From Faucicola mancuniensis (GTDB lineage: Bacteria; Pseudomonadota; Gammaproteobacteria; Pseudomonadales; Moraxellaceae): a DNA stretch of 64,000 nt. The stretch lies in assembly GCF_046523945.1 (NCBI RefSeq), contig NZ_CP171363.1, forward strand, positions 1,612,001 through 1,676,000, in the 5' to 3' direction. The first letter of the stretch is position 1, and every line of letters starts with the position of its first letter. Shown here in pieces: positions 61,629 to 64,000 of the stretch. The translations under genes were made by a program, and so were the position numbers. Under the pieces are notes generated by a model. The model was not told the origin of the DNA. It saw nothing but the letters and a program-made list of their open reading frames with translations, and ran no database searches.

Positions 61629-64000
<2,372 letters not shown>

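Overview
The window is a piece of an AT-rich gammaproteobacterial chromosome, most likely genus Moraxella. The evidence is the 16S rRNA, the Moraxellaceae-style Hfq with a long glycine/phenylalanine-rich tail, and the gene orders (kdsD-kdsC-lptC-lptA-lptB, petABC-sspA-sspB, purM-purN). Species cannot be fixed from the sequence alone.

Layout. 0-9.2 kb is core: a GacA-like response regulator, a QueD-like enzyme, tsaE-mutL-miaA-hfq, then Kdo synthesis and LPS export (kdsD, kdsC, lptC, lptA, lptB) and a small PACE-type efflux protein. 9.6-13 kb holds radA, a small lipoprotein and a catalase. 13.1-17.2 kb is a sulfur-handling locus: a persulfide-dioxygenase-like metallohydrolase, a BigR-type ArsR repressor, two YeeE/YedE half-transporters and a SulP permease. 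Two nearly identical 20-bp sites sit where BigR operators would be expected.

17.2-38.3 kb is an accessory region built from fragments. It holds a decayed MarR-linked RND pump cut by a deleted IS5-type element, a type I restriction-modification operon (hsdM-hsdS-hsdR) with a SIR2-domain gene inserted before hsdR, a capsule-export remnant, and a broken DUF4143 ATPase. It also holds a two-gene CBASS-like defence operon (cGAS/DncV-like nucleotidyltransferase plus 4-TM effector), an old-yellow-enzyme gene split by a Haemophilus-like YeiH segment, a dead IS1106-like element, an IS607-type element keeping tnpB, and a deleted LysR gene. This region carries eight exact Haemophilus uptake sequences, five exact Neisseria DUS cores and two Kingella-type DUS. 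I noticed none elsewhere in the window. It therefore looks assembled by repeated natural transformation from other upper-airway bacteria, and no integrase was seen.

38.4-59 kb returns to core: ttcA, an AI-2E/PerM family permease, purM-purN, rplM-rpsI, cytochrome bc1 (petABC), sspA-sspB, and a TrpX-type ABC importer whose binding-protein gene is duplicated with the first copy dead. Several Moraxellaceae hypothetical proteins, an orphan ParA and fixH/ccoG follow. 59.2-64 kb is an rRNA operon on the plus strand: tandem promoters, 16S, tRNA-Ile(GAT), tRNA-Ala(TGC) and a 23S gene cut by the window end.

The most interesting content is the defence cargo at 19.9-31 kb: a SIR2 gene nested in a restriction operon and a compact CBASS whose terminator is a Neisseria uptake sequence.
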